Source: Bacteroidales bacterium UBA2559 (lineage in GTDB: Bacteria; Bacteroidota; Bacteroidia; Bacteroidales; Bacteroidaceae). From it: a DNA stretch of 9,619 nucleotides. This document shows positions 1-7,235 of this stretch, piece after piece. The stretch spans positions 1-9,619 of the forward strand of contig DDLZ01000016.1 of the NCBI GenBank assembly GCA_002340405.1, written 5' to 3'. The notes below the pieces were generated by a model that searched no databases, was not told the origin of the DNA, and saw only the letters and a list, made by a program, of their open reading frames with translations. Positions within the stretch are counted from its first letter, which is position 1, and every line of letters starts with the position of its first letter. Position numbers and translations under genes: made by a program.

Positions 1-1052
1 TTTATTATTTTGTCGTTTATCCATTTTCTGGCCGTCTCTATCAGAGTATCAACGTTTTTTGCGCGGTCACTGTCGGTAAGGCTTACCCAAACGTCAGGAT
101 CGACTCCGCCTTCGATATCGTTCATATCGGCATCGAACATCGGAGCCGATGAGAATCTGATTGACCATCCGTTGGGGAGTTCGGATGAGATGGGCAGTCC
201 GCCGCCGCCACCCGTCCGATCTCCGAATACGGTTACATTCGGCAGAGCCTTCATCTTCACAGTAAAGTCGTTTGCACTGCTGAAACAGCCCCTGTTGACC
301 AACAACGCCACCGGTTTTTGCCATCGTAACTGTGTTGTGGCAGGTTCGACATAGATTGGCATAGCATCTGAAAAATCGTTCCTTCCCGGACCGGTCTTAT
401 ATTTCATATATCCGGCAAGCACCTTTTTCTCAGTAAAACGGGCTGCTACCTTCTCGGCTTCGGACACAATGCCTCCGCCGTTCTCCCTTAGGTCTATGAT
501 TATGCCGTTACAAAGCGCAAACCAACTGATTATAGCATCCAGCTTCGATTCCGATATAACGTTCGAGAATGATTCTATGGTCATATAGCCTATATTGTCA
601 GGCAGAATAATATAGTTGTAACCCGCTGCAGCGATGAAATAATCATTGCCAAGGTAGTGACTCCTTATCTCGGCGGAATAATTTGAAGGGTAGTCTGTCT
701 TCCATGTCCAGTTGCGCCCCACGTCATAATAGCCGTAAAGATTGACATGCCCGTCCTTCAACTCACGAAGCATATTGTTAAGGACCTCATAGAGGGAGAG
801 GTCACTCATATCTTTATCTATGAGTTTCTCATACTTCACGTAAACCGAATCCCAGTCCACGCCAAGCTCTCTCTTCTTCAAATCAAAGACACAGTAATGG
901 CGATCCATAATGTTCCAAAGAGCCTTAAAATTGCCGATGGGAGTGTTTTCGAACGTTGCAGGAACATAGGCGGTTTCAGTACACGAAACCGTTGCCATAA
1001 GTGCAAAAAGTATCAAACCTAATGTTTTCCGGATATATCCTGATCTCTTCAT
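1..1052 (-). CDS. S41-family (tricorn-type) serine peptidase lipoprotein, 3' end cut by window edge
   Basis: I read 350 codons from the ATG at 1052-1050; the frame stays open to base 1, so the stop lies outside. Residues 1-23 form a lipoprotein signal ending in Thr-Val-Ser before Cys24, which predicts a lipid-anchored envelope protein. Family signatures follow: Leu-Lys-Asp-Gly-His with His102, the S41 core motif Ile-Asp-Leu-Arg-Glu-Asn-Gly-Gly-Gly at about 186-194, Asn-Arg-Gly-Cys-Phe-Ser-Ser-Ala at 253-260 with Ser258 the likely nucleophile, Gly-Asp-Arg-Thr followed by five glycines at about 277-285, and a late Glu314-Gly-Gly-Val-Asp-Pro-Asp. A His/Ser/Glu arrangement and no CtpA-type lysine point to the tricorn-like branch. 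Only about 50 residues separate the His motif from the core, too few for a PDZ domain. The start overlaps the upstream stop as ATGA, so translation is probably coupled. The physiological substrate is unknown. Confidence 0.88.
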   Translation of the reverse strand, partial: MKRSGYIRKTLGLILFALMATVSCTETAYVPATFENTPIGNFKALWNIMDRHYCVFDLKKRELGVDWDSVYVKYEKLIDKDMSDLSLYEVLNNMLRELKDGHVNLYGYYDVGRNWTWKTDYPSNYSAEIRSHYLGNDYFIAAAGYNYIILPDNIGYMTIESFSNVISESKLDAIISWFALCNGIIIDLRENGGGIVSEAEKVAARFTEKKVLAGYMKYKTGPGRNDFSDAMPIYVEPATTQLRWQKPVALLVNRGCFSSANDFTVKMKALPNVTVFGDRTGGGGGLPISSELPNGWSIRFSSAPMFDADMNDIEGGVDPDVWVSLTDSDRAKNVDTLIETARKWINDKII

Positions 1053-1924
1053 CGTCCATTGTATTTTTGTTCAAACCTGTGCACATAGCCCACTCCAAAC
1101 TGATAGTGGGTAATCTGCGTACGTTTTCCGCCCATGTTGTCACTCGTCATATCAGCAGAGAGCGAAACAGAAAGTTGGTTCCTGCCTAACGGTATAAGCA
1201 GAGCTACGTCGTTGTATGATGTGGGCGCATTAATGGGACACATAAAATGGATTGCTTTACCATAAAGGCCTTTTTCTACAAGCATATAATAGGGCATATC
1301 ATAGTCGACAGCGAACCTCGCTCCGGCTAAAGGCATCCAGAGTGTTGCCCACAATGCCACAGGCAGGCGGCCTATCCTGAAACGGAATATGTTATCAACC
1401 CCTACTCCTGCTGCCAGCCATCCTTGAGCCGAAGCGGGATTGTTCGAATTCCGAAGATTCCATAAGACACCATATGTTCCCATAACCGAAGGGCCTGCCA
1501 AAAGATCATATCGACTATATTGGAGCAGAGGCTTTTCCCACGAATGAAACATATTTCCCATTATCTCTATCTGAGAGCCGTTCCCCGCCTCATTGGTCAT
1601 AAGACTTGCAATCAGACTGTTCCGGCTGCGTCCATACCTGAAATATTTCTCTGTTTCCGAACAATACAACCGGTCATTTCTGAACACAAAAGAACCGCCA
1701 TGATAAGTATTAGGTGAGAGGTACTCGTCCAATGCTTCGGAGAAACCCGTACCTATTGATACGGCCTCAACCACCTGAAAAGGTTGCGGCAATACCCCTG
1801 TCATACTGCCTGTAGTCTCCTGAGCAGACATCTTTACAGGAACAGACAGCATAATCACTGCCACCGATCCGAAAACAAATTTAGAACAGCGATAGCTGGC
1901 CGTCGTCAGAATTCTCTTTTTCAT
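1049..1924 (-). CDS. Secreted beta-rich protein of unknown function, DUF3316-like
   Basis: This gene encodes 291 residues. I chose the ATG at 1924-1922 because it starts a normal signal peptide: Met-Lys-Lys-Arg, a hydrophobic stretch at about 15-30, then Met-Ser-Ala-Gln at 32-35 as a likely cleavage site. The frame stays open upstream to an ATG at 2047, but that extension lies inside parC and would bury the signal. The mature part is rich in aromatic residues, glycine and short alternating hydrophobic stretches, and ends in Gly-Val-Gly-Tyr-Val-His-Arg-Phe, like a membrane-exposed or periplasmic beta-barrel strand. From memory it resembles the Bacteroidota-only DUF3316 family; this was not searched. 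The start overlaps the end of parC by 44 nt and its stop overlaps the peptidase start by 4 nt, so it sits in the middle of a three-gene unit. No function can be assigned. Confidence 0.75.
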   Translation of the reverse strand: MKKRILTTASYRCSKFVFGSVAVIMLSVPVKMSAQETTGSMTGVLPQPFQVVEAVSIGTGFSEALDEYLSPNTYHGGSFVFRNDRLYCSETEKYFRYGRSRNSLIASLMTNEAGNGSQIEIMGNMFHSWEKPLLQYSRYDLLAGPSVMGTYGVLWNLRNSNNPASAQGWLAAGVGVDNIFRFRIGRLPVALWATLWMPLAGARFAVDYDMPYYMLVEKGLYGKAIHFMCPINAPTSYNDVALLIPLGRNQLSVSLSADMTSDNMGGKRTQITHYQFGVGYVHRFEQKYNGR

Positions 1925-4577
1925 TATCAGAATCAAAACCGTTATCGTTATCGTCGTCATCCAAATTAACCACGGAAACACTTTTTTTCTCTTCCTTCTT
2001 TTCAGGAGGCAGGCGTAAAGGCTCCAGTTCCTCAACCTTATCGACATTAAATGTAGTTACACGGCGCCCTCTGGCTCTTACGCTCTTTACCCCAACAAAT
2101 TGCTCGGCGTCAACCTCTATGGGTTCGCGGAAACTATCATCTCCGCCCAAGGTAACCAAAATACGCGGATAGAATGTATCCGTCAGAAGGAGGAGACGGT
2201 TCTCATCATTATCGCCAAGAAAATTCAACCTCTTTGATGTGGGATCCAAGCTGAATCTCTTAAGATAGAGATATCCCTTCTGAGAAGCATCAAATAGAAC
2301 CGCTGTCCAGACCTTACCATGATCGAATTTCTCGAGTCTGATAATTCCGGCGTCGAAATGACAGTTGGAATCGATCTCAGTGGTGTAGTATTCGCCGTTA
2401 GTCATCATCACAAGCAGCAGGTCATCATTATCAAATTCACCCAGGAAACGGCCGTGACCGTCAAGGTTAAGACGGGTTACATCTTTATCGAACCAGACTT
2501 TCCGTCCGCCCAGGGTAGAGACACCGTGAGACTTGAGCCCGATTCTATGCACCTCATTGCGTGTGAGCAGGTTTCCTTTTGCCTGTCTGCCCTTGATAAG
2601 AATTTCGCTGAAGTCCTTATCGAAAACCGGTTTACGCAGTTTGGGATTGGGTTTCAGTGTCACCTTGATGATTTCGGCCTCGCCATTATGGTTAGCCGAA
2701 AAATAGACTACCCTTGAACCGTCCTTTCCCTGTGTCAGGTCATACTCTTTGTCACGCGTCAAACCGGTTGCCGCAAACCTCTTTATATAGTAGGCTCCCC
2801 TTTTACCATCCCTGTAAACTACGTTGTATATGGTACGCTTGTCGTTTCTCTTGAAGACATTCAGATAGAGGACATTCTGACCCACAAAGACCTTTTCGGC
2901 CACTTTGATTACCTTGTACATTCCATCCTTGTAGAAGATTATCACATCGTCTATCTCGGAACAGTTACAGACAAATTCATCTTTTTTAAGGTCGGTTCCA
3001 ATAAATCCGTCGGCACGGTTTATGAAGAGTTTGAGATTGGCTTCGATAACCTTGGTCGCCTCTATGGTGTCAAAGCTTCTTATTTCGGTGCGACGGGGAT
3101 ATTCAGCGCCATACTTCTCCTTGAGAGTAAGGAACCACTTGATTGTCACCCTTACCATATCAGAAAGATCCTTGTTAATTCTTGCTATTTCGGATTTCAT
3201 CCTGGCCATAGCCTCCTCGGCCTTGGTTTTGTTGAATTTGAGGATACGGGCCATCTTGATCTCCATGAGTTTAAGGATATCCTCCTTGGTCACTTCACGT
3301 ATCATCTGCGGATAGAATGGAGTAAGGCGGTTATCGATATGCTCACATGCCGCATCAATATTTGCAGCCTGCTCAAATTCAATGTCTTTATATATACGTT
3401 CCTCTATGAAAATCTCTTCCAGCGATGCAAAGTGCAGCTGCTCCAAAAGCTCATTCTTTTCGATCTCAAGTTCGAGACGCAGAAGCTCCATGGTGTTATC
3501 CGCCGATCTCTTCAGCACGTCACTTACACGGAGGAAATGAGGCTTGTTATCGTCAATCACACAGCAGTTCGGTGAAATGCTGACTTCGCAGCTGGTAAAT
3601 GCGTAGAGAGCGCTAATTGTTTTATCCGATGAGACTCCGGGTGCCAAAGAGATCCGTATTTCCACCTTATCGGCAGTAAGATTTTCAACTTTGCGGATTT
3701 TGATCTTTCCTTGATCGCCAGCCTTAACGATGGAATCACACAGCGCAATCACATTCTCACCGTAAGGGATCTCTGTTATCACAAGAGTTCTGTTATCGGC
3801 CTCTTTCGTTATTCGGGCACGGACACGTACCGCCCCGCCTCGCTCACCATCATTGTAACGGGAAACATCAATCATACCTCCGGTCTCGAAATCAGGGTAG
3901 AGATGGAACTCTTCGTTTTTGAGATATGAGACGGCAGCGTCACAGAGTTCATTGAAGTTGTGCGGAAGTATCTTACAAGAGAGTCCAACAGCTATACCTT
4001 CGGCTCCCTGAGCAATCAGCAGCGGAAATTTGACCGGAAGCGTGACAGGCTCCCTGTTGCGCCCGTCATACGAAGACTTCCATTCGGTTGTCTTGGGGTT
4101 AAACAGGGTTTCAAGAGCGAATTTGGAGAGTCTGGCCTCTATGTATCGCGGAGCCGCAGCCTTGTGTCCCGTGAGGATATTTCCCCAGTTACCCTGACAC
4201 TCTATCAACAAGTTTTTTTGACCCAACTGCACCAAGGCATCGCCTATTGAGGCATCGCCATGAGGATGAAACTGCATGGTGTGTCCCACTATGTTGGCCA
4301 CCTTGTTGAAGCGGCCGTCGTCAAGACGTTTCATAGAATGAAGAATACGTCTCTGTACAGGCTTCAGACCATCGGCAAGATGGGGTACGGCACGCTCCAA
4401 AATGGTATATGAAGCATAATCAAGGAACCAACTCTGATACATCCCTGAGAGCTGATGGCGTATTACCCCTAAATTATCCTTGACCGGAGTATAAGTTGAA
4501 TGTTGTGTTGGTAGCCCGTTATCCCTTTCCTGATTGTCCTGAACTATTTCGTCAATATTGTCGTACTCTTCACTCAT
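1881..4577 (-). CDS. parC: DNA topoisomerase IV subunit A (ParC-type type IIA topoisomerase)
   Basis: This 898-residue protein is the DNA breakage-reunion subunit of a type IIA topoisomerase, which decatenates replicated chromosomes together with the ATPase subunit ParE (not in this window). The breakage-reunion domain covers about 39-500: Asp-Gly-Leu-Lys-Pro-Val-Gln-Arg-Arg at 69-77, His-Pro-His-Gly-Asp at 104-108, and Ala-Ala-Pro-Arg-Tyr with catalytic Tyr145 and its partner Arg144. A charged helical coiled-coil region lies at about 425-490, and a beta-rich C-terminal domain at about 515-850. I see no GyrA box (Gln-Arg-Arg-Gly-Gly type), which favours ParC over GyrA. It is longer than E. 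coli ParC, partly through a lysine/glutamate then aspartate-rich tail from about 858, ending in Gln-Leu-Ser-Leu-Phe. The residue matching GyrA Ser83 is Ala109. It is the first gene of the minus-strand unit, divergent from glyS. Confidence 0.93.
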   Translation of the reverse strand: MSEEYDNIDEIVQDNQERDNGLPTQHSTYTPVKDNLGVIRHQLSGMYQSWFLDYASYTILERAVPHLADGLKPVQRRILHSMKRLDDGRFNKVANIVGHTMQFHPHGDASIGDALVQLGQKNLLIECQGNWGNILTGHKAAAPRYIEARLSKFALETLFNPKTTEWKSSYDGRNREPVTLPVKFPLLIAQGAEGIAVGLSCKILPHNFNELCDAAVSYLKNEEFHLYPDFETGGMIDVSRYNDGERGGAVRVRARITKEADNRTLVITEIPYGENVIALCDSIVKAGDQGKIKIRKVENLTADKVEIRISLAPGVSSDKTISALYAFTSCEVSISPNCCVIDDNKPHFLRVSDVLKRSADNTMELLRLELEIEKNELLEQLHFASLEEIFIEERIYKDIEFEQAANIDAACEHIDNRLTPFYPQMIREVTKEDILKLMEIKMARILKFNKTKAEEAMARMKSEIARINKDLSDMVRVTIKWFLTLKEKYGAEYPRRTEIRSFDTIEATKVIEANLKLFINRADGFIGTDLKKDEFVCNCSEIDDVIIFYKDGMYKVIKVAEKVFVGQNVLYLNVFKRNDKRTIYNVVYRDGKRGAYYIKRFAATGLTRDKEYDLTQGKDGSRVVYFSANHNGEAEIIKVTLKPNPKLRKPVFDKDFSEILIKGRQAKGNLLTRNEVHRIGLKSHGVSTLGGRKVWFDKDVTRLNLDGHGRFLGEFDNDDLLLVMMTNGEYYTTEIDSNCHFDAGIIRLEKFDHGKVWTAVLFDASQKGYLYLKRFSLDPTSKRLNFLGDNDENRLLLLTDTFYPRILVTLGGDDSFREPIEVDAEQFVGVKSVRARGRRVTTFNVDKVEELEPLRLPPEKKEEKKSVSVVNLDDDDNDNGFDSDNEKENSDDGQLSLF
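1884..1898 (-). other. Putative beta sliding-clamp binding motif (QLSLF) at the ParC C-terminus
   Basis: These bases encode the last five residues of the ParC-type protein, Gln894-Leu-Ser-Leu-Phe898, directly before the TAA stop at 1883-1881. The pentapeptide equals the established bacterial clamp-binding consensus QL[S/D]LF known from polymerases, MutS and other clamp partners. It follows about 25 residues rich in Asp, Asn, Glu and Ser that look disordered, which is the usual setting for a terminal clamp motif. The sequence match is direct; a role in binding DnaN is inferred. The same bases also lie inside the start of the next gene in another frame. Confidence 0.5.
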
Positions 4578-4600
4578 TTTCTTAATAACGTTTTCGGATG

Positions 4601-4632
4601 CGAATTTAATGCTTTCCAGCGGATTTTCCCAA
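4601..4632 (-). promoter_or_regulatory. Weak candidate promoter for parC
   Basis: Read on the minus strand, TAAATTCG (4608-4601) matches the Bacteroidota -7 consensus TAnnTTTG at all but one position, and TTG (4632-4630) lies 21 nt upstream as a possible -33 element. The parC ATG follows 23 nt after the -7 element, giving a short leader. The match is imperfect, and the rest of the intergenic region shows no better minus-strand candidate. Confidence 0.3.
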
Positions 4633-4774
4633 CCTTGCGTATCTGCATTTCTCTTATTTATGTGAAAGATTTATTAACGACCCGGGTAGAACCATGAATT
4701 TACACTTTTTCTTAATTTGGAACCTACCGGCAGCATTTGAACAGCTTTGACCACCTATAATAAAATAAAAAGGC

Positions 4775-4782
4775 TACCTTTG
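4775..4782 (+). promoter_or_regulatory. Bacteroidota -7 promoter element for glyS and the downstream genes
   Basis: TACCTTTG matches the Bacteroidota sigma-70 -7 consensus TAnnTTTG exactly and sits 28 nt before the glyS ATG, implying a short leader of roughly 20 nt. A TTTG at 4746-4749 could act as the -33 element, but the 25-nt spacing is longer than the usual 19-21, so the upstream half is weak. An A/T-rich run (4757-4770) lies between them. No T-box or riboswitch fits in the leader. Confidence 0.6.
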
Positions 4783-4810
4783 CGGAAATTTTCCGGAATT
4801 TATCCATAAT

Positions 4811-6349
4811 ATGACACAAGAAGAGGTTTTCAAAAAGATTGTAGCGCATTGTAAAGAGTATGGGTTCGTATTCCCATCAAGTGAAATTTATGACGGACTG
4901 GGTGCTGTCTATGATTATGGACAGCTCGGAGTCGAATTGAAGAATAACATTAAGACATATTGGTGGCAGAGCATGGTACTGCTGCATGACAACATTGTAG
5001 GCCTTGACTCTGCAATATTTATGCACCCTACCATTTGGAAAGCATCGGGTCATGTTGATGCCTTTAACGATCCCCTGATAGACAACCGCGATTCCAAGAG
5101 ACGCTACCGCGCCGATGTTCTGATTGAGGAGCAGATGGCCAAATACGATGAAAAAATAGAGAAGGAGGTAGTCAAAGCCCGCAAGCGTTTCGGTGACTCT
5201 TTCGATGAAGCAAAATATCGCGCCACATCGGCCAATGTACTGGATTATGCAGCCAGACGCAATGCGTTGCACGACCGCTATAAGAGAGCAATAAACGAAA
5301 ACAATCTGGAGGAACTCAAACAGATAATTGTTGACGAAGAGATTGTATGTCCCGTAAGCGGTACACGCAACTGGACCGACGTACGTCAGTTCAACCTCAT
5401 GTTCTCTACCGATATGGGTTCCACTGCCGATAGTTCCATGAAAATATATCTGCGCCCTGAAACAGCTCAGGGTATATTCGTAAACTATCTGAACGTGCAG
5501 AAGACCGGCCGTATGAAGATACCTTTCGGAATAGCCCAGATAGGCAAAGCTTTCCGTAACGAAATTGTAGCCCGTCAGTTTATATTCCGTATGCGTGAGT
5601 TTGAGCAGATGGAGATGCAGTTTTTCATAAAGCCCGGTACCGAACTCGACTGGTTCTCCAAATGGAAAGAAAGCCGCATGAAGTGGCATCAGGCGCTTGG
5701 ATTCGGCGCTGAACGATACCGTTTCCACGACCACGACAAGCTGGCACATTACGCAAACGCAGCTACCGACATAGAGTTCCTCATGCCGTTCGGATTCAAG
5801 GAGGTGGAGGGCATACACAGCCGTACCGACTTTGACCTCTCACAACACGAGAAATTCAGCGGGAAGAGCATAAAGTACTTCGATCCCGAAACTAACGAGA
5901 GCTACACTCCCTACGTTGTGGAGACATCAATCGGTCTGGACCGTATGTTCCTGAGCATTATGTCCGCCTCGTACGATGAAGAAGTTCTGGAGAACGGAGA
6001 GACCCGTACCGTGTTGCACCTGCCCGCACAACTGGCGCCTGTCAAGCTGGCCATACTGCCGCTTGTCCGGAAGGATGGACTGCCTGAATTGGCACGCTCC
6101 ATTTTGGACGACCTTAAGTTCCATTTCAACTGCCAGTATGACGAAAAAGACTCTATCGGCAAACGTTATCGCCGTCAGGACGCCATAGGCACCCCGTTCT
6201 GTGTGACAGTGGATCACCAGTCGCTTGAGGACAAGACCGTAACCCTGCGTGACCGTGATTCAATGGAACAACAGCGTATAAAAATAGGAGATCTCTGTAA
6301 CGTATTATCGGATAAAGTTTCAATAACAAGCTTACTCAAAACCCTGTAA
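4811..6349 (+). CDS. glyS: Glycyl-tRNA synthetase, single-chain alpha-2 type
   Basis: This 512-residue class II synthetase charges tRNA-Gly with glycine using ATP in the cytoplasm. It is the homodimeric type, also found in archaea and eukaryotes, rather than the alpha2beta2 GlyQ/GlyS type. Visible marks are the N-terminal Tyr-Asp-Gly-Leu-Gly-Ala-Val-Tyr-Asp-Tyr-Gly segment (27-37), Trp-Lys-Ala-Ser-Gly-His (76-81), Leu-Arg-Pro-Glu-Thr-Ala-Gln-Gly (214-221), class II motif 2 with Phe-Arg-Asn-Glu (248-251) and Phe-Glu-Gln-Met-Glu (264-268), and motif 3 with Gly-Leu-Asp-Arg (375-378). An HGTP anticodon-binding domain covers about 408-505. Residues 108-170 form a charged helical insertion before a Cys-Pro-Val-Ser-Gly segment. 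The length and all core motifs look intact. The gene follows a good promoter element and is the first of the plus-strand unit; the next gene starts 2 nt after its stop. Confidence 0.97.
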   Translation: MTQEEVFKKIVAHCKEYGFVFPSSEIYDGLGAVYDYGQLGVELKNNIKTYWWQSMVLLHDNIVGLDSAIFMHPTIWKASGHVDAFNDPLIDNRDSKRRYRADVLIEEQMAKYDEKIEKEVVKARKRFGDSFDEAKYRATSANVLDYAARRNALHDRYKRAINENNLEELKQIIVDEEIVCPVSGTRNWTDVRQFNLMFSTDMGSTADSSMKIYLRPETAQGIFVNYLNVQKTGRMKIPFGIAQIGKAFRNEIVARQFIFRMREFEQMEMQFFIKPGTELDWFSKWKESRMKWHQALGFGAERYRFHDHDKLAHYANAATDIEFLMPFGFKEVEGIHSRTDFDLSQHEKFSGKSIKYFDPETNESYTPYVVETSIGLDRMFLSIMSASYDEEVLENGETRTVLHLPAQLAPVKLAILPLVRKDGLPELARSILDDLKFHFNCQYDEKDSIGKRYRRQDAIGTPFCVTVDHQSLEDKTVTLRDRDSMEQQRIKIGDLCNVLSDKVSITSLLKTL

Positions 6350-6351
6350 TC

Positions 6352-6978
6352 ATGAAACGACTGCTGACATTGTGCCTGTCAACCGTTATGGCAGCAATCT
6401 CTTTCAGCTCCTGTGAAGAGACGAAAGATACTGATGACCGACATAACTGGAAAGAGCGCAACGCCGCCTATATAAGTGATATAGCGGCAAAATGTGATAT
6501 CAGCCTGACTGAAAAGGATGCCGGCGTAAACAGCATCTTCAGGATTCTTTCGTTTAAACTTAATCCAAAGGAGAGTGACCATAATATAACGACGGATTAT
6601 GTTTACTGTCAAATATTGGCTAAAGGCGATGGAAAGGAGTGTCCCCTTTATACGGACAGCGTTAGAATAAACTTCCGTCTCAGACTTATTCCTACGGATA
6701 ACTTCCCCAACGGTCAGGTTTTAGACCAGTCTTACACCACGCAGGAGCTGGATCCCGAAATAAACATACCGGCTTCGTTCGTGATTTCAGGACTTGTTGA
6801 CGGGGTGGCCACCGCCCTTCAGCATATGAAAACAGGTGACAGTTGGCGTCTATATATACCATACAGTTTAGGCTACGGAAAATCTAACGTAAGGAATGTT
6901 CCCGGTTATTCGACTCTCATTTTCGACCTCAATTTGGTAGAATATGCGAAAACAGGGAACCCTTTATCACTAAAATAA
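6352..6978 (+). CDS. FKBP-fold peptidyl-prolyl isomerase lipoprotein with a divergent active site
   Basis: This 208-residue protein has a lipoprotein signal with Cys21 after Phe-Ser-Ser, so it should be anchored in the envelope. A helical, charged linker of about 75 residues leads to an FKBP domain at about 100-198: Asp-Ser-Val-Arg-Ile-Asn-Phe (102-108), Val-Leu-Asp-Gln-Ser (123-127), Ala-Leu-Gln-His-Met-Lys-Thr-Gly-Asp (155-163), Ile-Pro-Tyr-Ser-Leu-Gly-Tyr-Gly (169-176), and the final strand Ile-Phe-Asp-Leu-Asn-Leu-Val (190-196). The FKBP12 Asp37 equivalent is kept (Asp125), but the Trp59 floor of the active site is Val152 and the Val55-Ile56 pair is Leu-Val. It may therefore be a weak isomerase or a chaperone-like domain. 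The start is 2 nt after the glyS stop, suggesting coupled translation; a functional link to tRNA charging is not evident. Confidence 0.88.
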   Translation: MKRLLTLCLSTVMAAISFSSCEETKDTDDRHNWKERNAAYISDIAAKCDISLTEKDAGVNSIFRILSFKLNPKESDHNITTDYVYCQILAKGDGKECPLYTDSVRINFRLRLIPTDNFPNGQVLDQSYTTQELDPEINIPASFVISGLVDGVATALQHMKTGDSWRLYIPYSLGYGKSNVRNVPGYSTLIFDLNLVEYAKTGNPLSLK

Positions 6979-7001
6979 GTATATCAAACTAACTATCTAT
7001 C

Positions 7002-7232
7002 ATGGCAAAAATACAAGGTGCTGTCACAGTTGACAAAGAACGTTGCAAAGGATGTGGATTATGTGTGTATGCCTGTGACAAAGAGGTACTGGGCATTTCA
7101 TCATCGGTCAACAGCAAAGGTTACCAATATGCTTACATGGTCAATCCCAAGGCATGTATTGGTTGCACCAACTGTGGCGTTATATGCCCTGACGGAGTAA
7201 TTTCAGTCTATCGGGTAAAAGTAGAAGAGTAA
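7002..7232 (+). CDS. 2x[4Fe-4S] ferredoxin-like delta subunit of a 2-oxoacid oxidoreductase
   Basis: This 76-residue protein carries two complete cluster motifs: Cys15, Cys18, Cys21 and Cys25, and Cys52, Cys55, Cys58 and Cys62 followed by proline. It should bind two [4Fe-4S] clusters and pass electrons from the thiamine subunit to free ferredoxin. The segment between the motifs is about 26 residues, longer than in small clostridial ferredoxins. Cys25 is followed by Asp rather than the usual Pro. It lies 23 nt after the FKBP gene and 3 nt before the alpha subunit, the common delta-alpha-beta-gamma order for split oxidoreductases of this type. A separate free ferredoxin is possible but unlikely given the position. 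Confidence 0.93.
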   Translation: MAKIQGAVTVDKERCKGCGLCVYACDKEVLGISSSVNSKGYQYAYMVNPKACIGCTNCGVICPDGVISVYRVKVEE

Positions 7233-7235
7233 TTT

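Noticed and set aside
1925..2047. A longer start at 2047 for the DUF3316-like gene
   Set aside because: The extra 41 residues would be a low-complexity by-product of parC's acidic-tail DNA and would place the signal peptide in the interior.
2319..2717. A 132-codon plus-strand frame inside parC
   Set aside because: It is antisense to the conserved C-terminal domain of parC, with no recognisable protein features.
4784..4798. Small palindrome TTCCGGAA with a neighbouring GGAAATTTTCC near the glyS transcription start
   Set aside because: The arms are too short and not repeated elsewhere in the window; no regulator can be supported.
4578..4810. Possible T-box, riboswitch or small RNA in the divergent region
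   Set aside because: The predicted glyS leader is about 20 nt, and I find no specifier-loop, T-box or stable hairpin-plus-T-run pattern.
4877..5818. A 313-codon open frame antisense to glyS
   Set aside because: It lies wholly opposite an intact, highly conserved synthetase. Its translation shows no domain, and such long antisense frames arise from codon bias.
6979..7001. Possible terminator or promoter between the FKBP gene and the ferredoxin subunit
   Set aside because: The 23-nt gap has no inverted repeat, T-run or TAnnTTTG element.
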